Shown: positions 1 through 12,188 of the stretch, in pieces
How the letters are laid out: every line of letters starts with the position of its first letter
Numbering within the stretch: the stretch's first letter is position 1
Assembly (NCBI GenBank): GCA_003640385.1
Contig: RCAB01000001.1
Span: forward strand, 1 to 64,000
DNA length: 64,000 bases
Source: Setaria digitata
Lineage: Eukaryota; Nematoda; Chromadorea; Rhabditida; Setariidae
Direction of reading: 5' to 3'
The notes under the pieces: model-generated
Database searches by the model: none
What the model saw: only the letters and a program-made list of their open reading frames with translations
Told to the model about the DNA's origin: nothing
Program-made: the position numbers and the translations under genes

Positions 1-79
1 TTATAATAGTACCATCACATTTATCAGTACACAGGTAATTTATATTTATAATATAGTACCATCACATTTATCAGTACAT
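1..79. repeat. Direct repeat, two copies, 47-bp period
   Basis: A 26-27 bp unit beginning ATAGTACCATCACATT occurs at about 6-32 and again at 53-79, identical over that length, with AT-rich spacer between. It may be the right-hand end of a longer tandem array lying outside the window. Only two copies are visible. Confidence 0.7.
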
Positions 80-586
80 ATGTAACTTCTAGCACTCATT
101 ATGTTGGTGCAACAGCTTTCAGATTTCTCCATACATTGAGATTCGGCCTCTTCTAATTACTACTGTCACAATTTGTTATTTGATTATCAATTGTTATCAC
201 TACTGAATTTAAAATAAACTTGAAGCGACGAGACACTCTTAGACATTAAAATAATTGCTGCCGGACATCCAGTAGCGAGTCAATCAAATGCTCATTTTTT
301 GGCAACTCGTTCCCCAACTTCCTATTCAGCTCTCGAGAAAGAAACACGGAAGCGACGCTTCGCGATGAGTTTGATTCAGTTCGGGGTAACAGTAGGGATA
401 CCTCAGAAGGTAGTAGTGAAGTATCCGGAAACACTTTTTTTAGAGAAGAGAAGGGGAACTGTAAAAGTTGAGAATAGAGTGTATGTAAGTTGGGGGAACG
501 ACAAAGACTAATAAAATTTGCGGGATGTGGAAGGTAAGGGCGGAATAAGTGAAGTTGGATTTTCGCTTATTTTCAGTGTTTAACCG
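80..586. other. Upstream region of the SMNDC1 gene, no convincing gene
   Basis: Non-repetitive sequence before the first start codon. Open frames exist on both strands between about 246 and 511, but neither has a usable start together with splice context. The end of this stretch carries a TTTTCAG acceptor-like signal at about 570-576, some 10 bp before the ATG at 587. That is a plausible trans-splice acceptor or 5'UTR intron end (inference). Confidence 0.5.
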
Positions 587-2195
587 ATGAATACAACGGA
601 AGAGCTCGGGAGCTATAAGCTTCAGCTTCAGCAGGTTTACTTGTTTTACTGTTTTCTTTGCAAGTTAAGATTACTTATCTGTCCTCTATTTGCTTATAGT
701 ATCCTTAGTGATTGTTTTTTGTCACCCCCTGTCGCTATTCTGTCCTCATACCGCAAGCAAGTTAAGTTTACCATGTGTAATTTATTCGTACATATCGAAA
801 ATCTCTGCTTGGTTAATGCTCATTACTAAAGCTTGACTTTTAATTGCTGAGTACTGATGCTAAATCTTTTCAGGTTGAAGCAGCACTGCTTACTGAGCCA
901 GATAACGATGAGCTGTTAAAGCTGAAAATCGATTTACAGGAAATCATCGCACTTCAAGAAGAACTAACGTCACCATCAGTTGAACAACCAAGTAGTACGG
1001 CTTCTGATGATAATTCTACCAAAAACTCTTGGAAGGTGGTCAAATATTTCACTTTGTATAATGTTTGAGACTCAAGTATTCCTTGACATATAAATAAATA
1101 AATATAGATATATATAAGTGATGGAATATATATATAGCTTGATATTTAGTCTAGAAAAAGCTTTTTATCCGTAGTGTAATTTGATTTCTGAATAAATGTA
1201 AGACTTGACCCTCCACGGACTGGGTATTTATCTGATAGAAAGTTTTGTTTTAATTAAATAAACTTCAGGTAGGGGACCAGTGCATGGCACCATCATCGAA
1301 TGGACAGAAATATTTGGCTGTTATTGATGGATTTGCACAAGATAATGTTGCTGTTACACTCGTCGGTGAGCATTCGGTTGCTTTTTTTCATTTCAGAGAG
1401 AAAAAGCTTTACAGTCGTACGTAAAGGCGATATTTAAGATTTAGAATTCCAAAAGGAATAGAAATTTTTCTGGTCATTCAAGTTATTTGACTGTTTGCCA
1501 TGCTATTGAGTTCCTCCAGTATTTTCAAATGCCCAACGTATTATGGTAAACGCAAACAGTTTGAGCATTAAGTCGATTTTGACTGTGAGTTGAACAGTAA
1601 TATTTTCCTTTAGTTCTTTCTTGTAATAGAATAAATGAACCGTTCGGTATTTACTTCACTAGTGAAAAACATTCGTAGATAATTTGATTACAAGTATTTT
1701 GTTTAATGGTGACAAAGTTTTAAAAATCATCCTATTGTTTAGTTTTTCATTTTTATTGCTTTTCTTCTCACTTCTCTCTTTCCCACCCATATTAATATTT
1801 ATTCGATAATATTTGTACTACTTTTCAAAGAACTTCTATTTTCAGGTAAGGGAACAAAAGTTATGGTAAACGTAAACAATTTGAGCTCGGTTTCGAAGGA
1901 TGATAACAAAATGTACGTTTGGGAAAAATCGGCTAAAAGTATGCGCCATCGCAAAAGCGAATGGCAGGTATAATAATTGCGAATTGTATTTTAGCAGTTA
2001 CGAAATCATGAAATAGAATCAAAGCACAACTTAGTAATCACTATACATAGATCAAATTTTTCGTCCACTCATTATCTCGCTACATTGTTCGTTTCACCAT
2101 TTGTTGTTTTTTATTTATGTTTTATTGACAGTTTACCTTTTTTTTCCTTGGTCTACTTTTTCTTTTCATCTTCAGTTTAATCTGTTTGCTGATTT

Positions 2196-2242
<47 letters not shown>

Positions 2243-3133
2243 TTTTAAGTAAAACGCTTTGAGAGTTGGTTGTCGAATTTAAGGAAGCAGAAATTAAAAG
2301 CAGATTAGAATACTATATGGAGAATCCTTATTTATTTGGATTTAAGATGAGCATATTTATGTAATTATGTATGATATAATGGGAACATATTACTGCGCAA
2401 ATGTACTAACGGTAGACTTACGAGATAGAATTATTTCGCAAAGTTAGTACTAAAATTATTGTGCTGCAATTTTTTTCTCACTGTTTCTTCGTTTATTTTG
2501 AAAAATTATTTATTTGCAGATGGAACGCGAAAGGCGACGACTACGAGCACTTAAAAAAGAACATCGGAAAAAAGAACTAGAAGAAGCAAAAGAAGACGAG
2601 AAGAGGAAGTGGCTTTCTTTTAATGCGAAAGCAGCAAGTCGAAGCATGAAGGTAGCTCTTAGAATTAATTTCTTTGAATTTTTGCAATAGATGCCTCTTT
2701 CATTTTCATTCGATTCACTTTCGCTTTTCCTTGTAGTATATGAAGTCTGAAAACATGGAATGAGTGGGGGCATTTCGGATCTAAATTAATCAGCATTTTG
2801 TAACTGATTTAAAAAAAAAAGGCTTTTTTTTGGTAGCTTTCGGAGTTACTAGAAAAGAAGAGCAGATGTGCAGGAGGAGGTGGAAATCGAACTTGGTCTG
2901 ACATGGTTTAAAATCTCTTGGTTTTTCAGTCCTGATATTCATCTTAATGGTCATGTGAATAGTTTGAAGTGCTACTGATTTATTGGATTTAGGGATTTAA
3001 ACGACCTACAGCATCTGGATCAGCGCCAGATGGGCCAGCATGGGGCATCACTTCACAGACGAGGATATCATCACGACAAGATCTCGGTGCTTTCAAGTCA
3101 ACACAACGTGGAAATATGGATTCATTATTTTAA
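587..3133 (+). CDS. SMNDC1: Survival motor neuron domain-containing protein 1 (SPF30), Tudor-domain splicing factor
   Basis: Nuclear splicing factor. In the known family its Tudor domain binds symmetrically dimethylated arginines on Sm-type proteins and it is needed for tri-snRNP recruitment during spliceosome assembly. Exons 587-634, 874-1035, 1269-1365, 1846-1967, 2520-2651 and 2993-3133 join in phase to a 233-residue protein (human about 238). Seen: an N-terminal coiled segment starting MNTTEELGSYKLQLQQVEAA; a Tudor core at about residues 68-125 with SWKVGDQCMAP, then YLAVIDGF and KVMVNVNNL; a charged Arg/Lys/Glu helix (ERERRRLRALKKEHRKKELE) matching the family's basic C-terminal half; and a tail ending GNMDSLF before TAA. 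The start at 587 matches the conserved SYK-LQLQQ opening of the family. The Tudor domain is split over exons 3 and 4 by a 480-bp intron. Identification is firm. Confidence 0.93.
2198..2240. repeat. Poly-T tract (about 43 T) in SMNDC1 intron 4
   Basis: Uninterrupted T run inside the intron between the exons ending 1967 and beginning 2520. It is a simple homopolymer, and its length is likely to be polymorphic or subject to sequencing error. Confidence 0.9.
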
Positions 3134-3524
3134 TTTTCATGTGAAATGTATTATTAATGTTTTCTGTTTGCCATTTGTTTTAATGGATTTATTACTTGGG
3201 GGGAATAGTAGTCAGAGTTATAACTCGAAAATGGGATAAGGTTTGAAAAAGTAACAACATTCCATAAGTAAAGTAATGGAACTCTTTTGAAAATTTTTTT
3301 GAAGAAGGTAACACATTGAAGATTAAATGCTAAAGATTGTTCTTGGTGAATTTTAGCTTGGGAATTGTTAAATAGTTTGTTATCATAAATGATCTGTTGT
3401 AGCAGAATTGATATTATAGTACTGTTTGCAGATGTTGGATAAAATTTCATTCTTCCCCAATATGTCTTGATCTAAGCTTTTAAGTTTGAAATCGTTTAGT
3501 AAGAATGGATAATTTTCACCGCAG

Positions 3525-5776
3525 TCGATTTTCTTTTTGGAAGCTATGGGAGGAGATTTCTGATAAGCAGGTATTTTATGATGATTCGGAATTGACTTTT
3601 TTTTTCAAATTTCTCGTAGAAGTTCTGCGTTCATTTTATTTGTAACCCCCTTCAATCTATAATATAAAACTTGGTATGGGTTTTCTATGCATATATAGCA
3701 CTAACTTATAAAGCTTGATATACGTAAACATTTGAAGACCTGGTTAGTAAGATTTCGCTGTAAATCAATCTGAATCAGTACTACTACAGTTATGTAGGCG
3801 GGATGGCTGGTTGGTTGGCATCGTCCGCCTTCATCGGGAAATTTTCTACATTATTTACAGGTTTAAACAGTTGTCAAAACAGCAGTCGAATTATTTGTTC
3901 TACATACCCATTAATTATGTAACTTGCAGTAACTGGGAGTATGAATTGTCTTCGTGTTATTTCAGTAGCTGTTTGGAATTTAATGCCGCATTATCCTTGT
4001 CCTTGTTGCTGACATTGCAACTTTATAATGAATCCATTGCTGTGGACAGTAATATTGACGCCTAAACTACAGAATCATTGCTCGTCTCAGCAGTACCATT
4101 ACTGGTTCACAAGTTTGGTTACACTGGCAGTATCATCAGGGACTAAATCGCTGTAATTACACACGCGAAGCTTTTCTCAGTAATGGAACTACAAATAATA
4201 TTTTAGGTCACACGAAATACTTGTTTTTAGCAATCTCATCATTCTCGCAGCATATTTACGAGATATTGAAATACTTGGTGCATGCTTGCTAGAAAAGGAA
4301 TTTCTTGAATACCGACGGGGAGGGAATTTCAAATTTAGTAAGTTTCTTAGTAAATTTCTACAGTTCTGTTGAGATAAATTCATAAATATTCCTTGAAACA
4401 AATAAGTTTTAGAGCTTGAGATTGTTCGTATTTCGGAAGAGAAAGACAAACAACGAGAGAGAAAAGAAGAATTCGGATGCGGAAAGGTAATGACGAACAT
4501 TACCGGAGATCGTAAAGTTAACTAATTATCTTCGTTTCTTGACTGAATTTAGAGTCACAGGTGGAATTTAATTTTGAGGTACATAGCTCCAACATATTTT
4601 CCCTTGTAACAAAGCATTTTTACCATAACATGGAAACTGGATTTTACTAATCGGAAATCTCAAGATAAACCTGAAATTTTATTATGCCTAGTTCATTTTT
4701 TCATGCAACTATAATTTAAAAAGTACACATTTTTTCTTTCTCGCTTTCAGTAGAAAGTAATCTATGAAGCCTTTTAAGTTAATTAAAGATTTTAATTCAT
4801 GTAAACACTGAAATTCCTTGGGATCAGGTTTTAGGAAGATTCATTAAGTTCAACAAAAATGATGTATTACTATGACTTGAAAATGCAGTGAAGTGATCTT
4901 CTTCCCAGTCACGCTATTAGTGGTAACAATAACTAAGATCCTAATTAAGAAATAAAAGATAACCTGAATATATTCTGTCCGCGTACCGCTTCAGCCGGAA
5001 GTGCACCAACCACTTGAATGGAAATATTGCAGTTCGGTGTATTTACTAGGAAAGTATGAGTCGCTCAAAGATTGTTGTTGTTCAACACATTCTCGTTTTG
5101 ATTTACTGAACAAAAAGTGTCACTGTGTAATTACTTAATGAAATGCTTCCTACCATTTCTTTTTCTTCACTTCTTCCCCTAAACCACTTCTTTTTCCTCC
5201 AGTGGTTATCTCGGGAGCACTCCAGACAAAAGACTGAGGTAGAACTTACCTTACAAATGAACTGTTCCTTGTGATAGCTGTTAGTCGAGAAATCAGTTAT
5301 CTAAGCTGTATTAATATTAATCAGCTGTAATCATTTATAATGAAGGCATTGTTGATCGCCACTTCAACTGGCACAATTATTCATAGTAACTTTATCATAC
5401 TTATCATTTTCTCCTCCCTTCTTCCTTCCTTCTCTCTTCCCTCCAATTATTATTCCTTTTTCTTCTTTGACACATCGGGAAGTTGTGAACTTTGTTCACT
5501 AAGCTTCATTTTTCTTTCCATCTTCCTTTGCTGTTTCCGTAGTTATTAATGCACTGATTTTTCCAACTGAACTACCGTCTGTTTTGGTCCTATCTGACTC
5601 GCTTCGATTGATAGTGATTGAAGCTACAGAAAACTGTTCCCGCTGATATGATCACACCAAATATGTTTGATAACCAACGAATGAAGTTCATCTTTTTGCC
5701 ACATAAATATGAAAAAATGTTGAAAATTTTAAGGGAGGAAATCAGCGAATTGCAGGCATTTCTCCACCTACTTTAT
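3525..5776 (+). CDS. Unrecognised multi-exon protein, ends uncertain
   Basis: Five exons with good splice signals and compatible phases can be chained: 3525-3570, 4207-4337, 4413-4486, 5203-5238 and 5630-5776. The first begins in phase 1, so an upstream exon is missing; the last ends in phase 0 before GTATTC, so a 3' exon is probably missing too. Readable segments are SYGRRFLISRSHEILVFSNL, then LIILAAYLRDIEILGACLLE, then RISEEKDKQRERKEEFGCGK, then WLSREHSRQKTE, then HKYEKMLKILREEISELQ. The second segment is hydrophobic. The later ones are highly charged and could be helical or coiled. I do not recognise the family. It lies between SMNDC1 and the SLC22 gene on the same strand, so it could instead be extra 5' exons of the latter. 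An alternative ATG at 3505 opens a different frame (MDNFHRSRFSFWKLW) whose phase does not fit the next exon. Confidence 0.35.
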
Positions 5777-6251
5777 GTATTCATAATTCTTTTTTTCCAT
5801 TCTCCTGATATACATTTTTAAGAGTCATATATGATTCGATGACTGGTAGCTTATTAGAAGATATTTTGGAACTATATTCTTCATTTGGTTTCTCAGACCA
5901 ATTTTCCTGCTTCATTTTTCACTTAGTTCATAACCACGTTAACTATTCATCGAGGGACAAATAGTTCCACTTTAATTTTTATGGATCTGTGGTTTAAAGG
6001 AAAATCTGTAATTCAATTTTATGTAAAATAAGCAGCTAAATTTTTGTTTGCTGGGAGTTATAAGTTTAGGATTGTAATGAAATTGGTTGGTGCACCATCT
6101 AAAATATTCCAGTAATGAAAATTGTGGAATATCGGAAAGAAATATCTATAACTACAATTTTTAAAAGCAGAGCATTTAATTATTTTACTTTACTTCCAAC
6201 GGTTTATCTAAATTAAATTAATTATCTTTTGCTCAATTAATCCATAGGTCA
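5777..6251. other. Gap between unknown gene and SLC22 gene
   Basis: AT-rich. An open stretch from about 5824 to 5965 reads VIYDSMTGSLLEDILELYSS and could be a terminal exon of the preceding unknown gene, but no donor in the previous exon gives the right phase. A TCCATAG acceptor at 6241-6247 lies 4 bp before the transporter ATG and is a plausible trans-splice site. Confidence 0.35.
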
Positions 6252-9200
6252 ATGAATGACCAACTTGATACAGTGAGAAATGAAACATGCGATCTTGTTC
6301 ACGGTACGAAACAAGAATCTTTTATAACCGATCAAGCTGCCGAAGTACCGATCTTATCAGTAACAAATATGCTTGATCCAGAAAAGTTATTAAATGCATT
6401 CGGTAAATATGGGAAATATCAGGTAAACTAAATTGGTATCGAAGGAGCACAACATTTTGGAGACAGATTCTTTAACCAGTCAACATAATCAAATTTTGCT
6501 ACTAAATCTTCCAGATGCGTACCTACATACTTTTAACGATTCCCGCACTCTTCTACTCATCACAAGTGCTTATCATGGGATTTATCACTCATCCTCCGCC
6601 ATTCCAGTGTATCATCAATTATCCGAATAATTCTCTTTCTGTAAGTTGATAGTTCTTTTATCATCCATCATCTTTATTCATTTTTTCGAAATGACAAATA
6701 AATAATTTCAGATTTAATTTCTAAATTTCCTTTTGAAAATGCTTATTTTACTTAGTGAAAGCTTGCACACAATTAAATTTTAGTTAGCAGTCATAGCTAT
6801 CAAAATGGTAATATTCATTTTCCAGCAACAGACTTATCGAGTGCTTGATAATTGTCATGTACTTGAACTGAAGACTGATAAAGTGATGCAGTGTTCAGCA
6901 GTGCCTGACGCAATGTATGTATACAGGGAAGAAGTAGCTTTTTCCACGATAAATTCTGAGGTTAGTTGATAAAGTTGACAATAACTGATTCATTTTAGGC
7001 TGTTACTGAAATAGTCAAGTCGGATGAATCTATCATTATCGCAGAAGTAGTGCTGAGTTCATGTAGCTAGCTATAAGAAATCATAAGTTTAAGAAATCTC
7101 ATTCATTCGTACGTTGCGTCGAACTGCCGACTGCTCCTGGAATCAAAAATTCTAGTTCCTGAATTGATAACTGAGCAGTAGTCATCACGTGATTTTTATT
7201 AATGTTTGTACGGATCGAAGATATCAGTGACAAAAAACAAAGGTAATTTCAGTTCGATTTAGTATGTGAGGATGAATACTGGGCAGAGCATGGATCATCA
7301 CTGTTTATGTTAGGTGGGTATTCGGTATTCTGATTTCACTGGCAACAATATACCCGCGATCTCCTGAAACATTCCCATTTAGGCGGACTATTCACACCAG
7401 TAATTACTCAACTGTCTGATCTTTTCGGTCGACGAAAGTTATTTCTAATGACGTCGTGGAGTGCTGGCATTGCAGCTGTTGCCTGTTCAATGACTCCAAC
7501 GTTCCTGTCGTTCCTCGTTTGTCGTATCATACTTGGTGTCGCAACTACGGTATGAAGCGACTCTTTGTTGCAGAAGAAATAAATGAAAGTGTGATGTATG
7601 AACCTCTAAAACTCACATGAATGTACAAAGCGCAGGTGTAATTCAATTTAATTCCATAAGGAAGCGTGTCATGAACGCAGCAAAATCTGAATCCGATTCT
7701 TTTTGAAAAAAACAATTGGCGCAACTTTCCGTGACATGAAGGACTTTGGCAAGTTCAATTTATGACCTTTACGGCTTCTTTCTAACGGCATTTCAGGGTG
7801 TCCATGCTATAATTTGGATAATGTGTTGTGAATCGGTGGCTGTCGAATTTCGATCCCTGGTGCCTGTAGCATTTACTATTACCTGGGTGTTTGGGATCAT
7901 GCTAGTTGGTGTCCTAAGGATATGGATACTAAACTGGAGACGATTGTACTTCATCATATCTATTCCAAGTATACTTAGTGTCTTTTATTACTGGTTCGTT
8001 AGTCAACTTTATAGTCAAGCTGTATGTTCATCTAAATTATTCAGTGGTATATCACATGAGTGCATTGGGACTTTTCTCAGCTAGAAGCTTTAGAACAGTA
8101 GCCTTCCTTATAGAATACTTGACTAATAGATTTAGTAATATTGCAGAAGTAATTTCATGGTTTCCTATTGCAATAACTTTTCAAATTAAGTGCTCCCAAT
8201 TCAACATTCTTTAGATTTCTTTAGTGGAAAAGCACAGGAAAACGAAAAACAGCTGGACTGCATAATGCAGCAGCTTTCAGGTTTTTACCAGAATCGCCGT
8301 ATTGGTTGATCAGTCACGGCAAGCAGCATGCGATAGAACAGTAAAATTTGTTGATTTTGAATATTTCAGTCCAGAACTAATCTTTTACTATGTTACGATT
8401 AAATGAGTCGTAGTTTAGTTTTGTGGTTAATCATACAACAAATGAACCGAAATAGCTAGAAAGGACAAACTTGGAAGGCATTTAAAACTAGTCAGTTTTA
8501 TTCAAAGACAAGATCTATAGCGAATTGAAGACAAGTCTTCGGGACTGCGAACGTAGTTTAAATCCGACTAAATGTTACTTCAACTTAGGTTTAAAACTTT
8601 AAATAGATTAACTGGTAATCAGGATCTGAAGTTTCTCCAGGTATATTAAAGCTGCTTGTGACTATAACAAAGTACAAATAGATGTGAGTAAGTGTGAATC
8701 GGACTTGAAGCGACCTCAAGACCAATGTGAATCGCGTACGATTATGGATATTCTTCGCAGTCGAGTGGCTCTTTTTCATCTGATCGTGCAGTGCTACGTG
8801 ATGTCCGTTTGTTTCTTGCTGGAAAAAAATGATTATAAATTAAGTTGGCAAAAGAGTGACAAATTTTATTTGAATAGGAACAATATGTCCAATTCTCGAA
8901 TTTCAGGGCAGCAATGAATATATCCTACTGGGGTATGGCATTATTAAGCATAACATTAAGTGAAGATAATTATACTGGTTACTTCTTGTCTGGTCTTATC
9001 GAATTACCTGGTGGCCTGATAGCTGTACTACTTCTACTTAAATTTGGACGACGTTCTATCAGCATGTGGTCCTTCTTTGCACAATCTCTACTGCAGTTTA
9101 TGGCTGTCTTCTTTCCAAGTAATCTTTGAAAACAACCGTGACATTTGTTTTCCATTCATTTAATGTAAGGTGTGGAAATGACTGCAGGTGCTGGAATAAT

Positions 9201-10536
9201 GCAAATGACACTTGCTGTAATAGCTAAGTTTTTCAACAGTTTTGTTTGGGTCGCGCAGCCATTAATGCTTGCCGAAATGAGTCCCACGACTGTACGTAAT
9301 ACATTTTACGGAACTGTGCAATTCTTCGCCGAAATAGGTTCCATTGTGGCACCTTACTTGCCCTTACTGGTAAGTTGCATTGAGAGTTACTTATTTTTAT
9401 GCATTTCAGCGAAACCTAGACTTGTGAATCAAAACTAGTGCGAATTAATTTTAATATGGAGCTTTTGAACAGAAGCTTCTGAGATTCTTTTAGAACGAAG
9501 GATGAATTCAAAGATTGGATAAGAAAGCGAATACAGTGCAGCACAGAAGGGTTTCGGTTGAATTGAAAGCTACTACCTTTCCTTTCTTTTACCTTTTCAA
9601 GATCGGTCTAATTTATTGCTTTTGAATAGACCTATAAAATTTATTGAAAATCTTAATACATTTCTTAATACCCTGCTTCTTTTCCAACCTCACCAGCTCA
9701 TAATTTTTTCTTATAGCTTCATTCTCGAAAAGATCTCCATTTATCAGAATACTTCATAAGCGATAAATAAGCCTATAGGCTTATTTACTTATGTACAGGA
9801 AGCAAAGTCACATTCTTTTCTGTATTTCATTTCATCTACGTAGTAATGTGTAAGAAATTCAAAATTATAAGAGTATAACCGGACTGCAGAAAAACATCAG
9901 TCCCCGTGCGCCACAGGCGGTAATAGCAGCATTTTCCGTAACCGCGGCATTACTCCTACTGACAGCACCTGAGACAAAAGACCGCTCAATGCCAGAAGAT
10001 TTGGATCAGTTCGATCCGGGATGTTTCTTAAGACTGCTTGGATATCGCAAAGAAAGGAAACGAACTATCATGCTGATAACGGAGGATGTGAATGAAGCAA
10101 GTTATTGGTTCTCACACATTTTTATTTCCTCTTTCCTTTCCGATCAGCCCAGTTCTTTCCTGCAGTTAAGTAGAGGAAAAGATTGGGATTGGCGTCCTCA
10201 CTTAGCCTCTTGAAACTTGACTTCAGGTACTGTAATCAGTGATACTTTTACCGGCACAATTAGTGAAGTTACTTGAGTATTAAACTGGTTGCAGTATTAT
10301 ATGGGATAATCACTTTGCTTTACTGTACTGAACTCAGCCCTGTGACATCTCAAAAAGATACCACGTAATTGCAAACTGTGATGAAATCTCTCCTCAAGAA
10401 AGAGGATGTCTAAACAATGATGCCTATAATTTTTTTTTTTTTTTTCTTTTTCTCATATCACTGTATTTCACAGGCACAACGACTCGAAATGCAGCTGGAT
10501 GAGGAAAAAACTGGCGAAGAAAATAAAATTAAATAA
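6252..10536 (+). CDS. SLC22-family organic cation/anion transporter (major facilitator superfamily)
   Basis: Polytopic plasma-membrane transporter of small organic ions or zwitterions; the substrate cannot be read from sequence. Twelve exons join in phase: 6252-6422, 6515-6640, 6826-6960, 7253-7313, 7383-7549, 7797-7993, 8281-8340, 8641-8802, 8907-9118, 9170-9369, 9890-10087 and 10474-10536. They give 583 residues, usual for SLC22. Family marks: NAFGKYGKYQMRTYIL before TM1; a large cysteine-containing extracellular loop (CHVLELKTDKVMQCS); FDLVCEDEYWAEHGSSLF; the MFS signature LSDLFGRRKLFL; FLPESPYWLISHGK in the central cytoplasmic loop; LKFGRRSIS; AEMSPTTVRN; and the end-of-domain APETKDRSMPEDLDQ. 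The tail is a charged helix, AQRLEMQLDEEKTGEENKIK. Two donors are weak (GTTCGT at 7994, GTCCGT at 8803) but the phases and protein read-through support them. The start at 6252 is the first in-frame ATG behind a splice acceptor. An upstream exon remains possible. Confidence 0.88.
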
Positions 10537-12110
10537 AGTGAAGCTTTCTGTATGCAAATAAGCTGAAGTTTGCTTCAACCATCCATTCCTTCAAATTCAT
10601 TAACAGTCTCCTTTGTAGTTTATTTAAATAGGAATGAATTTATTTAAAAAAAAAAATTGTGAAGATGAGCGGTTGCTGATTTCTCCTTTCCCTAAAATGA
10701 TCAACAAAATTACCAATTGACTCCATTTCATAACTGATATGAAACAAACCAGTTTAGCATTCAATATCATCAAACACTACCCATTACCACTTCTTTTATT
10801 TCTAGTTTTCTAAGCTTGCTTTTATTCATTAAAAAAGAAAAGGGAATCAGCCATTAGATCATTTTCAAGCAAACATTTTAAAATCTGATTAGACGATGAG
10901 GTTGCTGGGTCTCACCTAGCAGTTTATTCAAATCAGATTGATCTTCTACTTTGTTCATATTAAATCATTTTCTCACTCCCATCGAAGTTTTTTTTCTTTT
11001 TACAAATTGTAATTATGTAAGGACGGTGTCGCGGAATTGCAAGTTAATTCAATTTTTTTACAATTCATAAAATAATACCAAATTACATTGCATTTTTTTT
11101 ATTGGCATTAATACTTGTGATTTAATTAAAAAATAGAAAGTAAAAGAAAAAAAATTATATGAAGTTTTTCATGAAGCTTTCAAATATCCTTTCAGCACAA
11201 CTATTGCTAAAATTGTCGAAGAGAACTAAAGTAACATTTACTTGCTTTCTCGGTTCTGATGACATCTTTATCATTGGTTAGACCTTTTACAAAATCTAAA
11301 ATTTTCTCAGAATTGTACAATAACAATGTCACAGTTATGTTTGAATCATTATTATCACTGCTGTAAAATGATCATCATATAACTATTACTACAATATCCA
11401 TTGACGTAATCATCATTAATGATAACTACCATAATCTCCAATCACTCTTATCATCACTATTATCATCTTCTAATCATCTTCAACCAGCTGCAACATATCT
11501 TTCGTTTTTTCTCCCAATGTCTTTACCTTTCCTATTAAGTTTAAAACTTTTTTTTTTGCAAGTGGCTGATTGTGCAAATTTTCTGTTTATAGTCTTCTGA
11601 GTTGTTTAATAGAAAAATGTGTAATTAAAGATTTTCGGGAAAAGACTCATCTAAGATTCCCAATTCCTTTGGGTGCAGTTATTTTTTATACATCAGTATT
11701 CTGAGTGAAGACGAAAATTGTTCTGATTTGAATATTACTTGTTGCAAGAAAGGACTTAATGATAAGGAATGGTAAATTGTTGTTGAGATTAAAATGCTTT
11801 AAAACAGTTTATTGCATAGCCCAATATGGCCAGTTGTTTCTAAGACGCATATTTTTGAAGTTTTTTTAAAGATCGAAAATTTCGCAACTAACTAATTTGA
11901 TGAATTCACGCAACAGTTCAACAATGCATTCTTTGCGATGATTTCATATTTCCCGATTTGAATTCATAAGCCTTTTCTGCTGCACGAGTAATCATAAGGT
12001 CATGGGAAAGCATGGACTGTGCCTCAGCAATTTTTTAAGTTTTCGTTTGCACTTCAAATTTTATCAGTTAATACACACATTTCGATAATGGTGTGTAATG
12101 TCTGTCGCAG
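10537..12110. other. Intergenic, AT-rich
   Basis: The 3' flank of the transporter, followed by low-complexity stretches rich in A or T runs and ATC/ATT trinucleotides (about 11340-11490). No exon-like open frame with splice signals was seen on either strand. Confidence 0.5.
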
Positions 12111-12188
12111 TCTCCTGCTGCTCCGCCCGACTATGATGACAAGGTCAATTCGACTAACGAATTGCATCAGTTTATGATTCTTGTAAAG
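12111..12188 (+). other. Candidate upstream coding exon of the PIM-type kinase
   Basis: A 78-bp open segment bounded by CTGTCGCAG and a GTGAAA donor, reading SPAAPPDYDDKVNSTNELHQ then FMILVK. Its phase (0 in, 0 out) fits the exon at 16312. The 4.1-kb intron this implies contains nothing else convincing. It has an in-frame stop upstream, so a further 5' exon would be needed. It could instead be chance. Confidence 0.3.

Noticed and set aside
246..508. Open frames on both strands; the minus one reads SRELNRKLGNELPKNEHLID and looks protein-like
   Set aside because: No ATG and no possible upstream exon without crossing the SMNDC1 gene start. Without a partner exon it cannot be supported.
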